Shown here piece by piece: positions 45,285 through 55,163 of a stretch of DNA of 64,000 nucleotides; the stretch's first letter is position 1, and each line of letters opens with the position of its first letter. The notes below the pieces were generated by a model. That model saw nothing but the letters and a program-made list of their open reading frames with translations, searched no databases and had not been told where the DNA came from. This DNA comes from Ischnura elegans (Eukaryota; Arthropoda; Insecta; Odonata; Coenagrionidae). The translations under genes and the position numbers were made by a program. The stretch spans positions 15,022,001-15,086,000 of the forward strand of contig NC_060246.1 of assembly GCF_921293095.1 (NCBI RefSeq), given 5' to 3'.

Positions 45285-45412
45285 TCACTGCATTTTAAGC
45301 AAACATTGAAGAAAATGCGGCCAGCCGAACGGCAGTTATTCGCCATGTTAACCGCGCGAGTGAAAACATTAGCGATCATTCACGATGACTTCGTACGGGA
45401 TCTACAGTGATT
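45285..45412. repeat. Short direct repeat, copy 1 (pair at 45700-45790)
   Basis: The part TGTTAACCGCGCGAGTGAAA and CATTCACGATGACTTCGTAC is matched by TTGTAACCGCTCGTGTGAAT and TATTCACGATGTCTTCGTGT at about 45727-45780. The open frame across this copy (45189-45410) ends in a basic helix-like region (KKMRPAERQLFAMLTARVK), but I do not recognise it. Confidence 0.5.
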
Positions 45413-45699
45413 CTTTGGGTATGTGTAATGCTAATCTACGCACCTCAGTGATTGTGGTATAGCAAATAGGGTTAACATTTATCTCATGTTTGGTGAAGAT
45501 TCGAAATATCCGTGCTTAAAACTTCGAAATAATAGTAAATAATGGAATAAATAGCATTCGACACTCCCATTAGAACCACTCCGGCATATTTGCACACCTA
45601 TAAGCTTCCCATAAACAAACACAAATTCGAAATCCCAGGCGTTCTGCCGCTTTCACGCAGAGAAAATCCAACAAGATAAGATTTTTCTGCGAGGACGTA

Positions 45700-45790
45700 G
45701 CGAGTTGAACTGCAGTGATGCATCGTGTTGTAACCGCTCGTGTGAATGCTAGCGATTATTCACGATGTCTTCGTGTACGGAACCCAGAGA
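45700..45790. repeat. Short direct repeat, copy 2
   Basis: Diverged partner of 45285-45412, without the open frame. Confidence 0.5.
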
Positions 45791-45924
45791 AATATTTCCC
45801 ATTGAACGCACTGCCAAATAGTTTTTTTAAAAAGGGGATTGCATGAGTTAGACCTCCCCATGGGAGAATGATTATTTATCAATCGGTCGATTCGTTAACC
45901 ATAAATATCTTCATCAATTTAATC

Positions 45925-46235
45925 ACCGCGGATCTTACAGTAACAAGATTTTTTTGACAGATTTCGTCATAGATAATTGTGGAAATTCGCAATTACCCCG
46001 AACCATAAAAGACTTTAATGAATGCTGGTCGTAAATTATTTTTCTCGAGCATTTCCTTTTTATATAATTAAATGCTTGGATTCCCTGAACAATTGAGAAT
46101 GGATATCTTTCATTGCGACATAAAGAACCGTATGATATTTACAGGTCCGAAAGAAACGATAATATAAGAAAGATATTTAGCTGAACGGATATATATGGGA
46201 ATTTGTTTTTCCTCAACTAAGCATAGCAACGGGTG
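45925..46235 (+). pseudogene. Two LINE C-terminal tail fragments
   Basis: First fragment (about 45960-46035): NSQLPRTIKDFNECWS followed by a stop, matching the TIKDFN end of the LINE at 35633. Second fragment (about 46082-46225): EQLRMDIF then (shifted) a RYGNLF-like end, matching 35470-35610. Both are very short. They are in tandem in the same orientation but in the wrong relative order for a single copy, so they are separate or rearranged insertions. Confidence 0.6.
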
Positions 46236-46572
46236 ATTCGTGTGTTGACAATAAGTGCTATCAATTGACCAGCCCCATGACACTTCCTATCCCACTCCAT
46301 TGGGAAACCATGGTCTTTTATTGAAGTCGTTTCCTCAACCTGCCGCACGTTTGCCGGGGCGGCGCCACGTATTCTGGAGGGCAAGAATTAGCGGGTAAGT
46401 TAATTTCCGTATTGTTGAGCGCATACTACAGGTGAGTGGAAATAGTCATTTTTGTAATTAATTAAGATTTAGTTTTCATTTATTTTCGAATTTTAGTCTT
46501 CTGCATTATTTCCTTATTGTTCTACATTAATATTTCGTGGATATATATCGCGGATTTACTGAAAAAAGGAAA

Positions 46573-46674
46573 ATGCCGTGGACGTGTGTGGTACCGCGTT
46601 GCACCACTGGTTATGGCCACAAGACTTCGGGGATTTCGCTTTTTAGAGTCCCCAAGGACCCTGAGAAGCGATGA
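46573..46674 (+). pseudogene. THAP-domain start (zinc-coordinating DNA-binding module), truncated
   Basis: The frame reads MPWTCVVPRCTTGYGHK, then SLFRVPKDPEKR and a stop. This is the start of a THAP domain: Met, then C..P.C (first two zinc ligands), then the SLFRFPKDPE-like turn. The remaining ligands (C...H) and the AVPTLF-like box are missing. THAP modules occur in P-element and Kolobok-type transposases and in host proteins derived from them. Whether this was part of a transposon or of a host gene cannot be decided from 33 residues. Confidence 0.6.
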
Positions 46675-46699
46675 AATAGCTGTACGATTCCTTTTCTTG

Positions 46700-48325
46700 G
46701 TGTGCTAAAGCTCCAAAATTTATACATATTTTAAATTACAGGTTCTGCTGTTCCAGTGGTCAATGTCATTCACAGTGGAGGAATGAAGTAACACTGAGAA
46801 AATGCAAGATGTGCGACGGCTTTCATCAACTATTCATCATTCTCTCCGACTAAATTGAATCACTTAGAATGATTAGTAATTAGAAATAGAAATTAGTAAT
46901 AGAAAGAATTAATAGAAATGTTAAATTGTGAGTACTCAAAATTTATTTTTCATGACATTACCTTGCATTGATTGTATAAATAATCTCAGTTTCAATAGCA
47001 TTGTGTAATCATTCTGGATATGTAGATTTGATGTGTGTGTACAGTATATAAGTTGGAAAAATGTGAATCGTTTTCATTCTTAATACCTCTTTCGATGATT
47101 TCTTTTAATGCAGCTGTTATCGATGGTGCGTGCAACTCTCATGAAAAGTACATTTACCGCGTATTAGCAGTATTAGCCTGTGGTTTTGTCGTACTAATCA
47201 TCTTATTTTTGGGCGAGGGATAATATTTCAGATTTGCCAGCACCTGAAAGTGATCAGACATCCGCAAATCCCTCGGATTATATCCATTGCACTGTTTTCG
47301 TGGAAGTTTATTCGGAAATTATTTGCAAAATCCCTTTCGTTCTTATCTTTCATATGGTATTTTACTTCCTTAAATCTCAAATTATTCCTTTGGTGAGTAG
47401 GCAAGCATCGTTATAAAATTGCCTTTAACGGTAATAATGGTACTTCCGGAAATTATTCACCCTGTTCAACGATTAAATATGCCTATTCTATACCCGCAAA
47501 ACGTCCCTAGGATAGAATCATTTTTTTAGGTTTGCTCTGCCCTGCCATTATTATTATCACTTGATCGAGACTCAGGAGATTAAAAACATTAACATACGTC
47601 ACTTCATAAGAAGTATTTCACTTCGGCCTTGGTAAGAAGCCGTTTGCGTTTCTGATATTATATTAGTTATTACTGTTTGAAAGCAAGGAATAACATCTGC
47701 ATTCTTATAAGGCCGTGGAAACATGCCGATGAGCTCAGAGGCAATGGTGCGTACGTAGCTTCTATGACAACTTATATTAACGTTTACCACAAGATAGCTA
47801 TAAATAATTATTTCCTTAAAAATACCTTTCCTCACTACATAAGGTTTTAACTGCTGACAATCTTTCGTTATGGCTGTAACTGATTTTACAAAGGTATGGA
47901 AGCAGACGAAGCTGAAATCCAACGCCTTCCATTTTATTAATAGTCACGCATGAGAACGATTTCTACGTATTTTTCGCTATAAGATGTTAAGTGCATATGA
48001 ACTTGTTAACTAGTAACCACTGTCGATGTGTTTATATTCATTTTTGCCATAAATTAGTTCATAATTACTGAAGTATTGTATATAGATACGTAGGAAACTT
48101 GCCCTTCAGGATAGGTGGCGCCCCTACCGGCCTCAACGGGAAACGGCTTCATTAAATGACCATGCCTGAACGGAGAGTGTCCAGACCTTCTCATATTCTA
48201 AGACCGTGCAATTGACATACAAAAACATTGCGCAATGGCAACTGCGTTTCAATTGACCAAACAGAACTAAAAGAAAACTATAAACAAAGCGTATAGTAAA
48301 ATTAATGATGCTATAACTTAATGTT
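46700..48325. other. No recognised feature
   Basis: Open frames at 47035-47223, 47234-47416 and 47599-47922 (minus) have no recognisable domains. No terminal repeats found. Confidence 0.4.
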
Positions 48326-48329
48326 ATTT

Positions 48330-48430
48330 ATCATTAATGCCAGTCGTAATTTCATTGGAGTGTTGCCCTTTTTCATCTGTAATCGGCTTTTGTCTTAACA
48401 CCCCCTTCCACACGCCATTTTGTGGCGGCT
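48330..48430 (+). repeat. LINE 3'UTR-like fragment
   Basis: Shares GCCAGTCGTAATTTC, CTTAACACCCCCTTCCACAC and CATTTTGTGGCGGC with the 3'UTR of the LINE at 35640-35725 (GGCTAGTCTTAATTTC, CCTAACACCCCCTGCCACAC). Confidence 0.5.
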
Positions 48431-49325
48431 AATTCCGTGGTAGTATGTAGCGGTATTGACTGATATCTCCTGTGATAGGTTTTCAGGGACATTGAATGTA
48501 ATTGCTCATTGACCTATCACTTTCTGTATCATCATTCGGTCATTCACATTGACTGCAGTTTTTTTCAAATCGCGCTTATTCCGTCTGTTTCTGAATTTAG
48601 CCCTGTCATTCAATTTAAATACGAGCGTGGCGTTACGATCGATGTGAGCAGCCGTGCTTTCTGATTGGCTGAAGGACCGTGCCAGCGATGGGAAAAGGGG
48701 CGTGCCCAATGAAGGGAATAGGGATGGAATTGCCATCCCTATGGAGCATAGGCGGAAAATGGTGATATAAGCAAAATGGTCATTTTTCCACTATCACTTT
48801 TGCGATCATTAGAGCGATCATTTTAGCCTGTCCCTCGAATAGGATGGAAAAAATGATAGTTTCATTCAGGCTTTCGTAAAAAAAAACAATAAGAATGGTA
48901 AGAAAATAAAAACTCTGCGAAAGAAATCCCGAAATAATAAATTTTCACCTGCGAACATCAATAGCCTCCATTTCAATCGTAAACTCATTGACGATTTTTT
49001 TTCGCGATAATTCCGAGTCGACTCATTTTTGGAGGAAAAAAAATTTTTAATTATTAAGTATATAAACCATAAAAAAACCTTCATCAATTTAATCACCGCG
49101 AAAGCCTCCGTAAAAGTTAACTATTAGCTACGCCACGGCGAACTTTCCACTTTCAAAATTGCCATAAAAAGTGTTATTGGTTCTCTTGGATATCACGCAA
49201 TTACTAATAACACTTCTTTTTTAAAGAGCGCGAACCGGGACTGATTTAATGTTAAATGTAAGGAACATATGGACCAATTGGATAGATATTGTGGAGTGTA
49301 TTCATTGAAAAACAGCGCTTGTAAG
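48431..49325. other. No confident feature
   Basis: Contains a short hairpin near 48718-48742 (ATAGGGATGG and CCATCCCTAT). Otherwise AT-rich. Confidence 0.4.
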
Positions 49326-49331
49326 GGTTTA

Positions 49332-49610
49332 TACGTGTTGCAGACGGGAATAAGTTTTGAAATCAGGAAGAAAGAACATTTAAGTGCTTACAAAAATAAC
49401 AAGGATGAAAAAAGTAATTTTGCTAAACATTTAATTTGAAACTGCCATAGGAACGATTTCAATATGAATATTTTAAAATTTTGCAATGACCGCCGTGAAC
49501 TGGACTCTTGGGAGCAGTTAGAAATATTAAAAATTATTGAAATTCAGGACATTACTCTTATAAATGAATATAATTTCCCATCCTTTTCCCCAATCTGGCG
49601 TCCGTTATAA
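49332..49610 (+). pseudogene. GIY-YIG endonuclease remnant, second Penelope-type family
   Basis: The frame reads YVLQTGISFEIRKKEHLSAY, then KSNFAKHLI, a TGA stop, NMNILKFCNDRRELDSWEQL, EILKII, and ends at a TAA. PLE-type GIY-YIG domains normally show YIGQTGRSF..R..EH...., FA.HL....H, and ...I...LE..EI. The order and spacing fit. The conserved G of YIG and the R after G..F have been lost (YVLQTGISF), so the nuclease is dead. It differs in sequence from the PLE at 11.6-18.8 kb, so it is a second family. Downstream (about 49664-49695) is a CCTGAAGATGA...GAAAC stretch like the ends of such elements. Confidence 0.75.
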
Positions 49611-50860
49611 AATTCATCACGTAACTAGGTAACAAGAATAAGATAAACAAATCATAATTTGCGCCTGAAGATGATATGATAACTCATTGAAACCCGGGTC
49701 GTAATATCGAGTAAATGCTCTGTAATAAAGAAATTGTTTAATATCCAGGAAAACTTATAATGGAATAGCACAAAGTTAATCAAGAGTTAATGAATTTTGT
49801 TGAGTGTTATTGCATTGGTGGCCAAATATTAGCCTTTACTTTTAAATTCAGCACCTTTCCTAATAATGGGAATGAAAATCAAATCGGTGGAAAGTTTATT
49901 TGCTTTCAATTGAAGCAAGAACCACATTGGGAAACTTTCGTGGCTTATTATCGGGTCGCGCGGCTGCCAATATATATTTCCCATCCATAAAGAAAAAGGT
50001 GTAAGTTCGCGAAAGATTTTTATTGTGAAACATACAGTAAAGATCCATAGATCAGTAAAGATCAGACCTTTCTTTCCATACACGTATTTTTCGATCGCGT
50101 CTCGTCACCCTCATAAAGATTTTTTTCCACTTCGTGAAAAAAATAGTAAACCTTTCGATGTTCAATTATTTATTATATGAAAAAGTTATTAAAATTAATA
50201 TATTCTTACGTATTATTCTTAGGAAACGTTAATTCCTTCAGAAATTATGCTTACAAATCAATAAAAAAACAAGCTTATCGACTCACGAGAGAAAGTAAAG
50301 ACTCGATTTTTGCGTAAATTCCGATTGGAATTTTTTCTCATTTTTAACGGCTTCTGGTGACTTTATGGATGAACCCAATATTTAAATAGCCATAGTTCCT
50401 CAATCCTTAGACATTGTATTATCATACTGCTCAATTTTTACTTTACAAAATTATATTGAAAATTTAGGGTATTGTGAATGTTTTTTTGATTTCCGTCACC
50501 ACTGTTAGCCGTAGAGGAGTAGAGTGGCATGAAGTAGGGTAAAAAATAGCATTTTGGCCAAAAATTATAATTGTATTTCGTATATACGTATATTAGGGTG
50601 ATATAGTAACTTGACTTTTCTGATGCTGCCAACACCCAAGCCTCGCTTCCATAGAAAAACATGCTCCATATGTATCATCTGATTGTTTCCTTTCTTCTAT
50701 GAAGTATCGCCGTATCTAACATAAAAACTTCTTTTAATTTCTGTGAACGCTTCGCATATTTCTCTTCAAACTTTCCTCCAAATATCGAAGCAAAGGAATT
50801 CTTAAATCAAAATGCGAGGGCCGTTTCTTTTTTCAAACTCCGATAGCTCAGCAAAAATTT
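49611..50860. other. No confident feature
   Basis: AT-rich. A short minus-strand string (MFFYGSEAW near 50650) recalls LINE proteins but is too short to call. Confidence 0.4.
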
Positions 50861-50868
50861 AATACAAG

Positions 50869-51128
50869 CAGAGGTGCCGACTTGCAAAAAATATTGGGGG
50901 GCCCAAACCGGGGACCTTTCCCCGGTAAATTTTATAAGTAGTGAATTTTAAGTTTTTTAAGCATTTTAGAAGAGTCATGTGATCAACATTAGAACCCTGA
51001 TCACTCGAATCTCGATATCTGGACACTCCGGGGAAAATCGACAAGCCTGGCACATTTTTTCCTCACATCTGTAACGAATTTTTGGGGGGCCTCGGGCCCC
51101 ATCAGGCCCCGTGGAGTTGGCGCCACTG
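50869..51128. mobile_element. hAT-like MITE, 260 bp, with perfect 8-bp TSD
   Basis: AATACAAG flanks both ends (50861-50868, 51129-51136). The termini are CAGAGGTGCCGACTTG and the complement of CAGTGGCGCCAACTCC. The interior has a pair of GGGGGGCC tracts. Non-coding. Confidence 0.9.
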
Positions 51129-51136
51129 AATACAAG

Positions 51137-51836
51137 CGACATGCGGGTACTGCGCAGATAGGACAACTGCGCGTCCTCCATACCACACGCTCAAGTCATT
51201 TCTGACCGTAAGTTGTTAGTTTGAGGTTACTATAGCAATCTAATTAACCTCTTGCGCTGTAATGAAGAGTTTAGCTCGTCATAGAATTTTCATAATTTTA
51301 GCACTATTTAGAGGAGCAATATAATTATTTTTAAGCTTAAAAATTTTAAAACATACATCGTATGCATAAATAATTAGTAAATCATGAAAAATGATGCATT
51401 CGATTGGGTTTAAATGATTTTATTCCACTAGCGATAGCTGAGTTCTTCATGTTTAATGATCACATTTTATTTCACGGTTCTGCGTGAATTACAAATTACA
51501 AAGTGTCATTTCATAGCCTAGCATTTAAAAGAGAACCACAGAAAAAAATCAATAGAGAATAGGGGTGCGATATTCGGAAAACAAATCGCATTGGAAGGGG
51601 TAATAAGTACACTGCCTCGATTGAATCTCCCGCCAAGAGTGCACTGCGGAGAGACAGACAGATAACTCAGCAAATGGCTTCAGCGCTGACTTCCCTTGGC
51701 CTTTTTGCAATACTTTCCGTTTTTGATTTCTGCAGAAAAATCTTATTAATTAATCTCCTGTGCTAGGTTATCAGAGTCTGATACGGCCCTCGCTCGAAAA
51801 TATCCCTCGGAAATCCGTAAAACTCGCCATTTTGAA
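51137..51836. other. No recognised feature
   Basis: AT-rich, with chance frames only. Confidence 0.4.
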
Positions 51837-52387
51837 CCATCTTCTTTATTATTTCTACTGTATATATACCTTTTTCTCAACTTATACGCAACCAAACTCT
51901 ACAAATGAGGTACCAAAATGCACAGAATTTATCAGAGAAAATGCGACGGCATATCTTACTTCCTAAATATTGCTATTGTTTCCTTAAATTGGTTTTTAAA
52001 TAATAAAAAAAAACAAAAAAAACAAAAACCAGTAAATATTCCTGACGTTAACGGCACACAAACTGATACATTTGTTCATGTGCAACAATATCTCGCATTC
52101 TTCAAATAACTTTTATGAAAATGCGGCTGATTCCACATTCAAGTCTCCTGTTGATACATAAGTATGAGTCATCAGGTGCGTTTAAAAGAGGATAGTGTAA
52201 TTACTTCCAATGTTGTGTTTAAAGGGGTCCTCTGACCTCAATTAGTACATGAACATTCCAATTAAATTTGTACACAAGACCCTGCCTTTTTATTTCTACA
52301 TTTTAAAATTAAAAACGCTCCTATCCCTCTGTGGACCTGCAGTGAAAAGAGCGGGGGAAGACCGCTGGGAGCGGGCGCAGCACGCTC
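51837..52387. repeat. Dispersed direct repeat, copy 2 (551 bp)
   Basis: Partner of 31301-31839. It differs by point changes and a 9-bp insertion in an A-rich run near 52015. The same GC-rich end (GGGAGCGGGCGCAGCACGCTC) closes it. Each copy is followed at some distance by a member of the CAGGGGCGCA MITE family. Confidence 0.85.
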
Positions 52388-52418
52388 TTGTATTTTAAAA
52401 TTCCTCAATTTATTAATC

Positions 52419-52524
52419 TCGCACCTACCGCTTATCCTGGTGGGTATACCATACCTCCACACACCCCGGTATTAGTTGCACCGTAACCCCTCCCCCCCAG
52501 CCTTAATTCCTAGTTGCGCCCCTG
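52419..52524 (-). mobile_element. Partial copy of the CAGGGGCGCA MITE
   Basis: On the minus strand it starts CAGGGGCGCAACTAGGAATT, then AAGGCTGGGGGG, GGTGCAACTAATACC, and ATACCCACCAGGATAAGCGG. These match the first 110 bp of 32211-32529. The other half is missing. Confidence 0.85.
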
Positions 52525-53086
52525 TTCCGTACGACAAGAAAGAAGAGTCTCTTGGGGCTCAGTACGAACAGCAGTCATACTAAGACGAACACTCCTCCGT
52601 CTAGTAAGGGTTAAGCAGTTATTCTTATTATTTTGTAATATCATTTAGCAACACCTGTGACTCAGTTATTACATACACAAAAGCCTGTCGTCAAAAAATA
52701 TTCCTCGAATATCCCACAATGGTTCGCAATGTCACTGGGACGAAATAGGAATATATGGGGATCAAAATGGGATATTCCTGGAATATCCTCTGCTGTGAGG
52801 GTCGGTGGTATCGCGTGGACAAAACCGATCTTCTTTGGGATGGACTTTCCGCCTGAATGCATGGCTATACAACAAGGGGGAGATGTCTTCGGTCCTTAAA
52901 AAGGGCCTTCAGCGATCGAGAAGGCGCACGTAAGGATGAAGAACTCCAGGAACCGGTGGCAAGAGCCGGAAAACCATACGCGTCCAGGGTTTCCGGCAAA
53001 ATCTCCAGAATTTTGAAAAGACACTGAATTGAATCCTTCTTCCGGCCCTGTAGCTGTTTATACCCATTGAACGGGTTTCCAGTATT

Positions 53087-53657
53087 AAGTACTCGGCAGT
53101 AACAATTGACGATTTCTTAAATTGGAATCAACATACAACAGCCTCACAAATGTTATGCGTCACACACTGGCAAATTTTTATTTCATCAGAAATAAATGTC
53201 CTGAAAGCTTTCTAAAGATCTCTTTATAACGCCTTAGTAAATACCAGACTGAGCTATGGCCTTTTTTTGTCGGGATGGCGCATATTTAAACTCCTTGAAA
53301 CCCGCCGTTTTTTTAGAAAAAAGAATTGTACGTATTGTTTTGAAAAAGGACAGATTTGAAAGATCCTTCCCACTTTTTCTTCCCTTGCGTTTGCTTCCGT
53401 CGAGGCATCTATATATTTATTAGGTCCTGCGATGTTTTGATGCTGGAAGTGGCAACTCTAAAATATTTCAGTCCCTGCCTTCTCCCTTTACCCTGCGTAA
53501 AATAAGTGTGCCCTTAACACAACCAAATTTGACTTTGTTTAAAAGATGTTTTTTGCACGTAGGACCAAAGGTTTTTAATCTGTTACCCCAGTCGTGCTTA
53601 ATTTCAAAGTCTTTGAAAAAGTTTTTGCAAAATGCACATTCTTGGCTCCTAACTTAA
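53087..53657 (+). pseudogene. Second LINE type: RT C-terminal region, decayed
   Basis: With several frameshifts and stops, the plus strand reads KYSAVTIDDFLNWNQH, NFYFIRNKCPESFLKI, NALVNTRLSYGLFLSGWR, and finally GPKVFNLLPQ followed by SCLISKSLKKFLQN and a stop. This is the typical Jockey/CR1 pattern after the RT core: a (KYLGV.ID..L.W..H) box, a (Y.ALV.SRL.YG...WG) box, and a C-terminal G.KLWN.LP...K......F+..L. It differs from the LINE at 9905 and 35180. The element is 5'-truncated and non-functional. Confidence 0.85.
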
Positions 53658-53794
53658 GAAAGTGTAGAACAAATATTGTTATAAGATATTGATGTAAATG
53701 AATTATAAATACTACTATGGTAGTTTTTTTCATGTATGAACTAAAGCTTGGTCAGTATAGATTATCAAGGTGACACAAAATGAGCTACCCCACA

Positions 53795-54005
53795 CAGAAA
53801 ATAAACATCTATAAGATATCTACAGATAGATAAATAGTTATCTAATAGACATCTATTATAGATATATTATTGTCAAAATAGCAGCAGTTCTAATAGATAT
53901 CTACGGTAGATGTCTATTAGATATCTACTCTAGATGTCTATCAGATATCTACTGTAGATTGCTATTAGATATCTACTTATCTGTTTTATACTTATCTATA
54001 TCTAC
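53795..54005. repeat. AGATATCTA-type palindromic minisatellite
   Basis: Units of about 22 bp such as TAGATGTCTATTAGATATCT, and shorter ATAGATATCTA units, repeat across the region. Each core (AGATATCT) is itself a palindrome, so strands can pair within and between units. AT-rich, non-coding. Confidence 0.85.
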
Positions 54006-54635
54006 AAAAAAAATTCTCATGCCTATGCTTAATGCAATTAACATTAGTAAAAATATTGTCGCCGTATGATCAAAATGAAAACTACAAAAAAAATGCCGAG
54101 ACATGGCATTGAGCTTGTGCTCCCCATTTCATAGCCAAACACACTGACTACTACACCAACTGATCCTGATGTCCAGGATGCACTATTTTGGGATTATATA
54201 ACGATTGTTAAAAATACCACTGGGAAATTAATTAATTACAGCTAAACTAAGGCCCATTCAATGGAACCACTATCAGCTCAGAGATGTGTTCGCCATTCCA
54301 AATGCTGTAAAAAATATGGGATTGAAAAAGGCTGAGCAAGGTACGTGGTCTCCCCTTGTCAGTTAGGGGAAGAATAATCTTATGTAATTATAATGATGAT
54401 AATATAATGGAACGGCAGCTAGGGAGAACGGACGATTGCTGACGTCATGCAGTTGGCATCGTTCGACACGTGGAAAAATGTTGAAGTCCGCCATCGCTCG
54501 AGTATAAAAACCAAAGAAGTTGTTTTAAAACTTAATTTTAGTCATGGTTTGCCTTCCTTTGTCCGCCCGATAACGACTTAACTTTGCCATAAAACGCGCC
54601 TACCTCTCCAACCTTCTGAAACTTTTCCATTTTTT
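54006..54635. other. No confident feature
   Basis: AT-rich. A TATAAAA-like motif lies near 54503 after a GC-richer patch (GACGTCATGC), but no gene follows that I can recognise. Confidence 0.35.
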
Positions 54636-54760
54636 GGCATGGGCGGTCCTACCGGGAATAATTTAGAATTAATCCCGCCAGTGAAGCTCTAGGGTCATAG
54701 GAACGCGCAAGCCTTTACAACACGACCAGGTTGTAGCCCAAGGGAAGGAAACTCAGTTAC
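54636..54760 (-). repeat. Copy of the LINE 5'UTR seen at 19180-19375
   Basis: Shares GGGCGGTCCTACCGGGAATA-like, TTTAGAATTAATCCCGCCAG, GGAACGCGCAAGCCTTTACA-like and AGGTTGTAGCCCAAGGGAA with 19256-19370. Orientation is the same as that copy. No endonuclease coding part is present here. Confidence 0.8.
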
Positions 54761-54827
54761 CCCACCAATAATAATAAAGTCGAAAACAAATCAAATGTAA
54801 AAAAAATCATTCGTCGCCTCATCATCA

Positions 54828-54876
54828 TCATATATCAGAAGCAACAGATTTCCTTTTTCCTTTCTGTCCTCCCCCT
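54828..54876 (-). pseudogene. Diverged second copy of the last eL37 exon
   Basis: On the minus strand, after a CTCTCAG acceptor, the sequence reads (in the phase of eL37 exon 3) RGGGQKGKRKSVASDI and a TGA. The real last exon reads [19 protein letters not shown]. The KSVAS coding block is identical in DNA (AGGAAATCTGTTGCTTCT). The splice phase, acceptor and stop are compatible with use as an alternative 3' exon. A decayed partial duplication explains it equally well. Confidence 0.5.
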
Positions 54877-55135
54877 CTGAGAGGCACAGGCGTATAAGTC
54901 TCAGACTTGGTTCCCGGCTCTAGAGTTGTATCCTCGCGGGGCCCACCCTGGGACCCCCAAATCCACTGACCCATAAACATCACCAAATGTTAAAAATATG
55001 AAGCCATAAGGTAAAAAAATGAAATGAATTCAATGACACCTAATGGGAATGTATTGGCAAAAATAAATCCCACCAATCATACATAGTGACAATAACACTT
55101 TACAGTGAAAAACAAAATGTATAGCTTTTAAATTA

Positions 55136-55141
55136 TTTATT
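55136..55141 (-). promoter_or_regulatory. Polyadenylation signal of eL37
   Basis: AATAAA on the minus strand, starting 23 nt after the eL37 stop codon. The short 3'UTR is normal for ribosomal protein genes. Confidence 0.75.
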
Positions 55142-55163
55142 CACTTAAATTGAAATCATATGT

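Noticed and set aside
45189-45410. BESS or MADF-type DNA-binding protein
   Set aside because: A basic helix-like stretch gave a passing resemblance, but the conserved hydrophobic pattern of BESS is not met.
50600-50665. LINE-like string YGSEAW on the minus strand
   Set aside because: Six residues resemble a LINE C-terminal motif, but neighbouring sequence in any frame does not continue the match.
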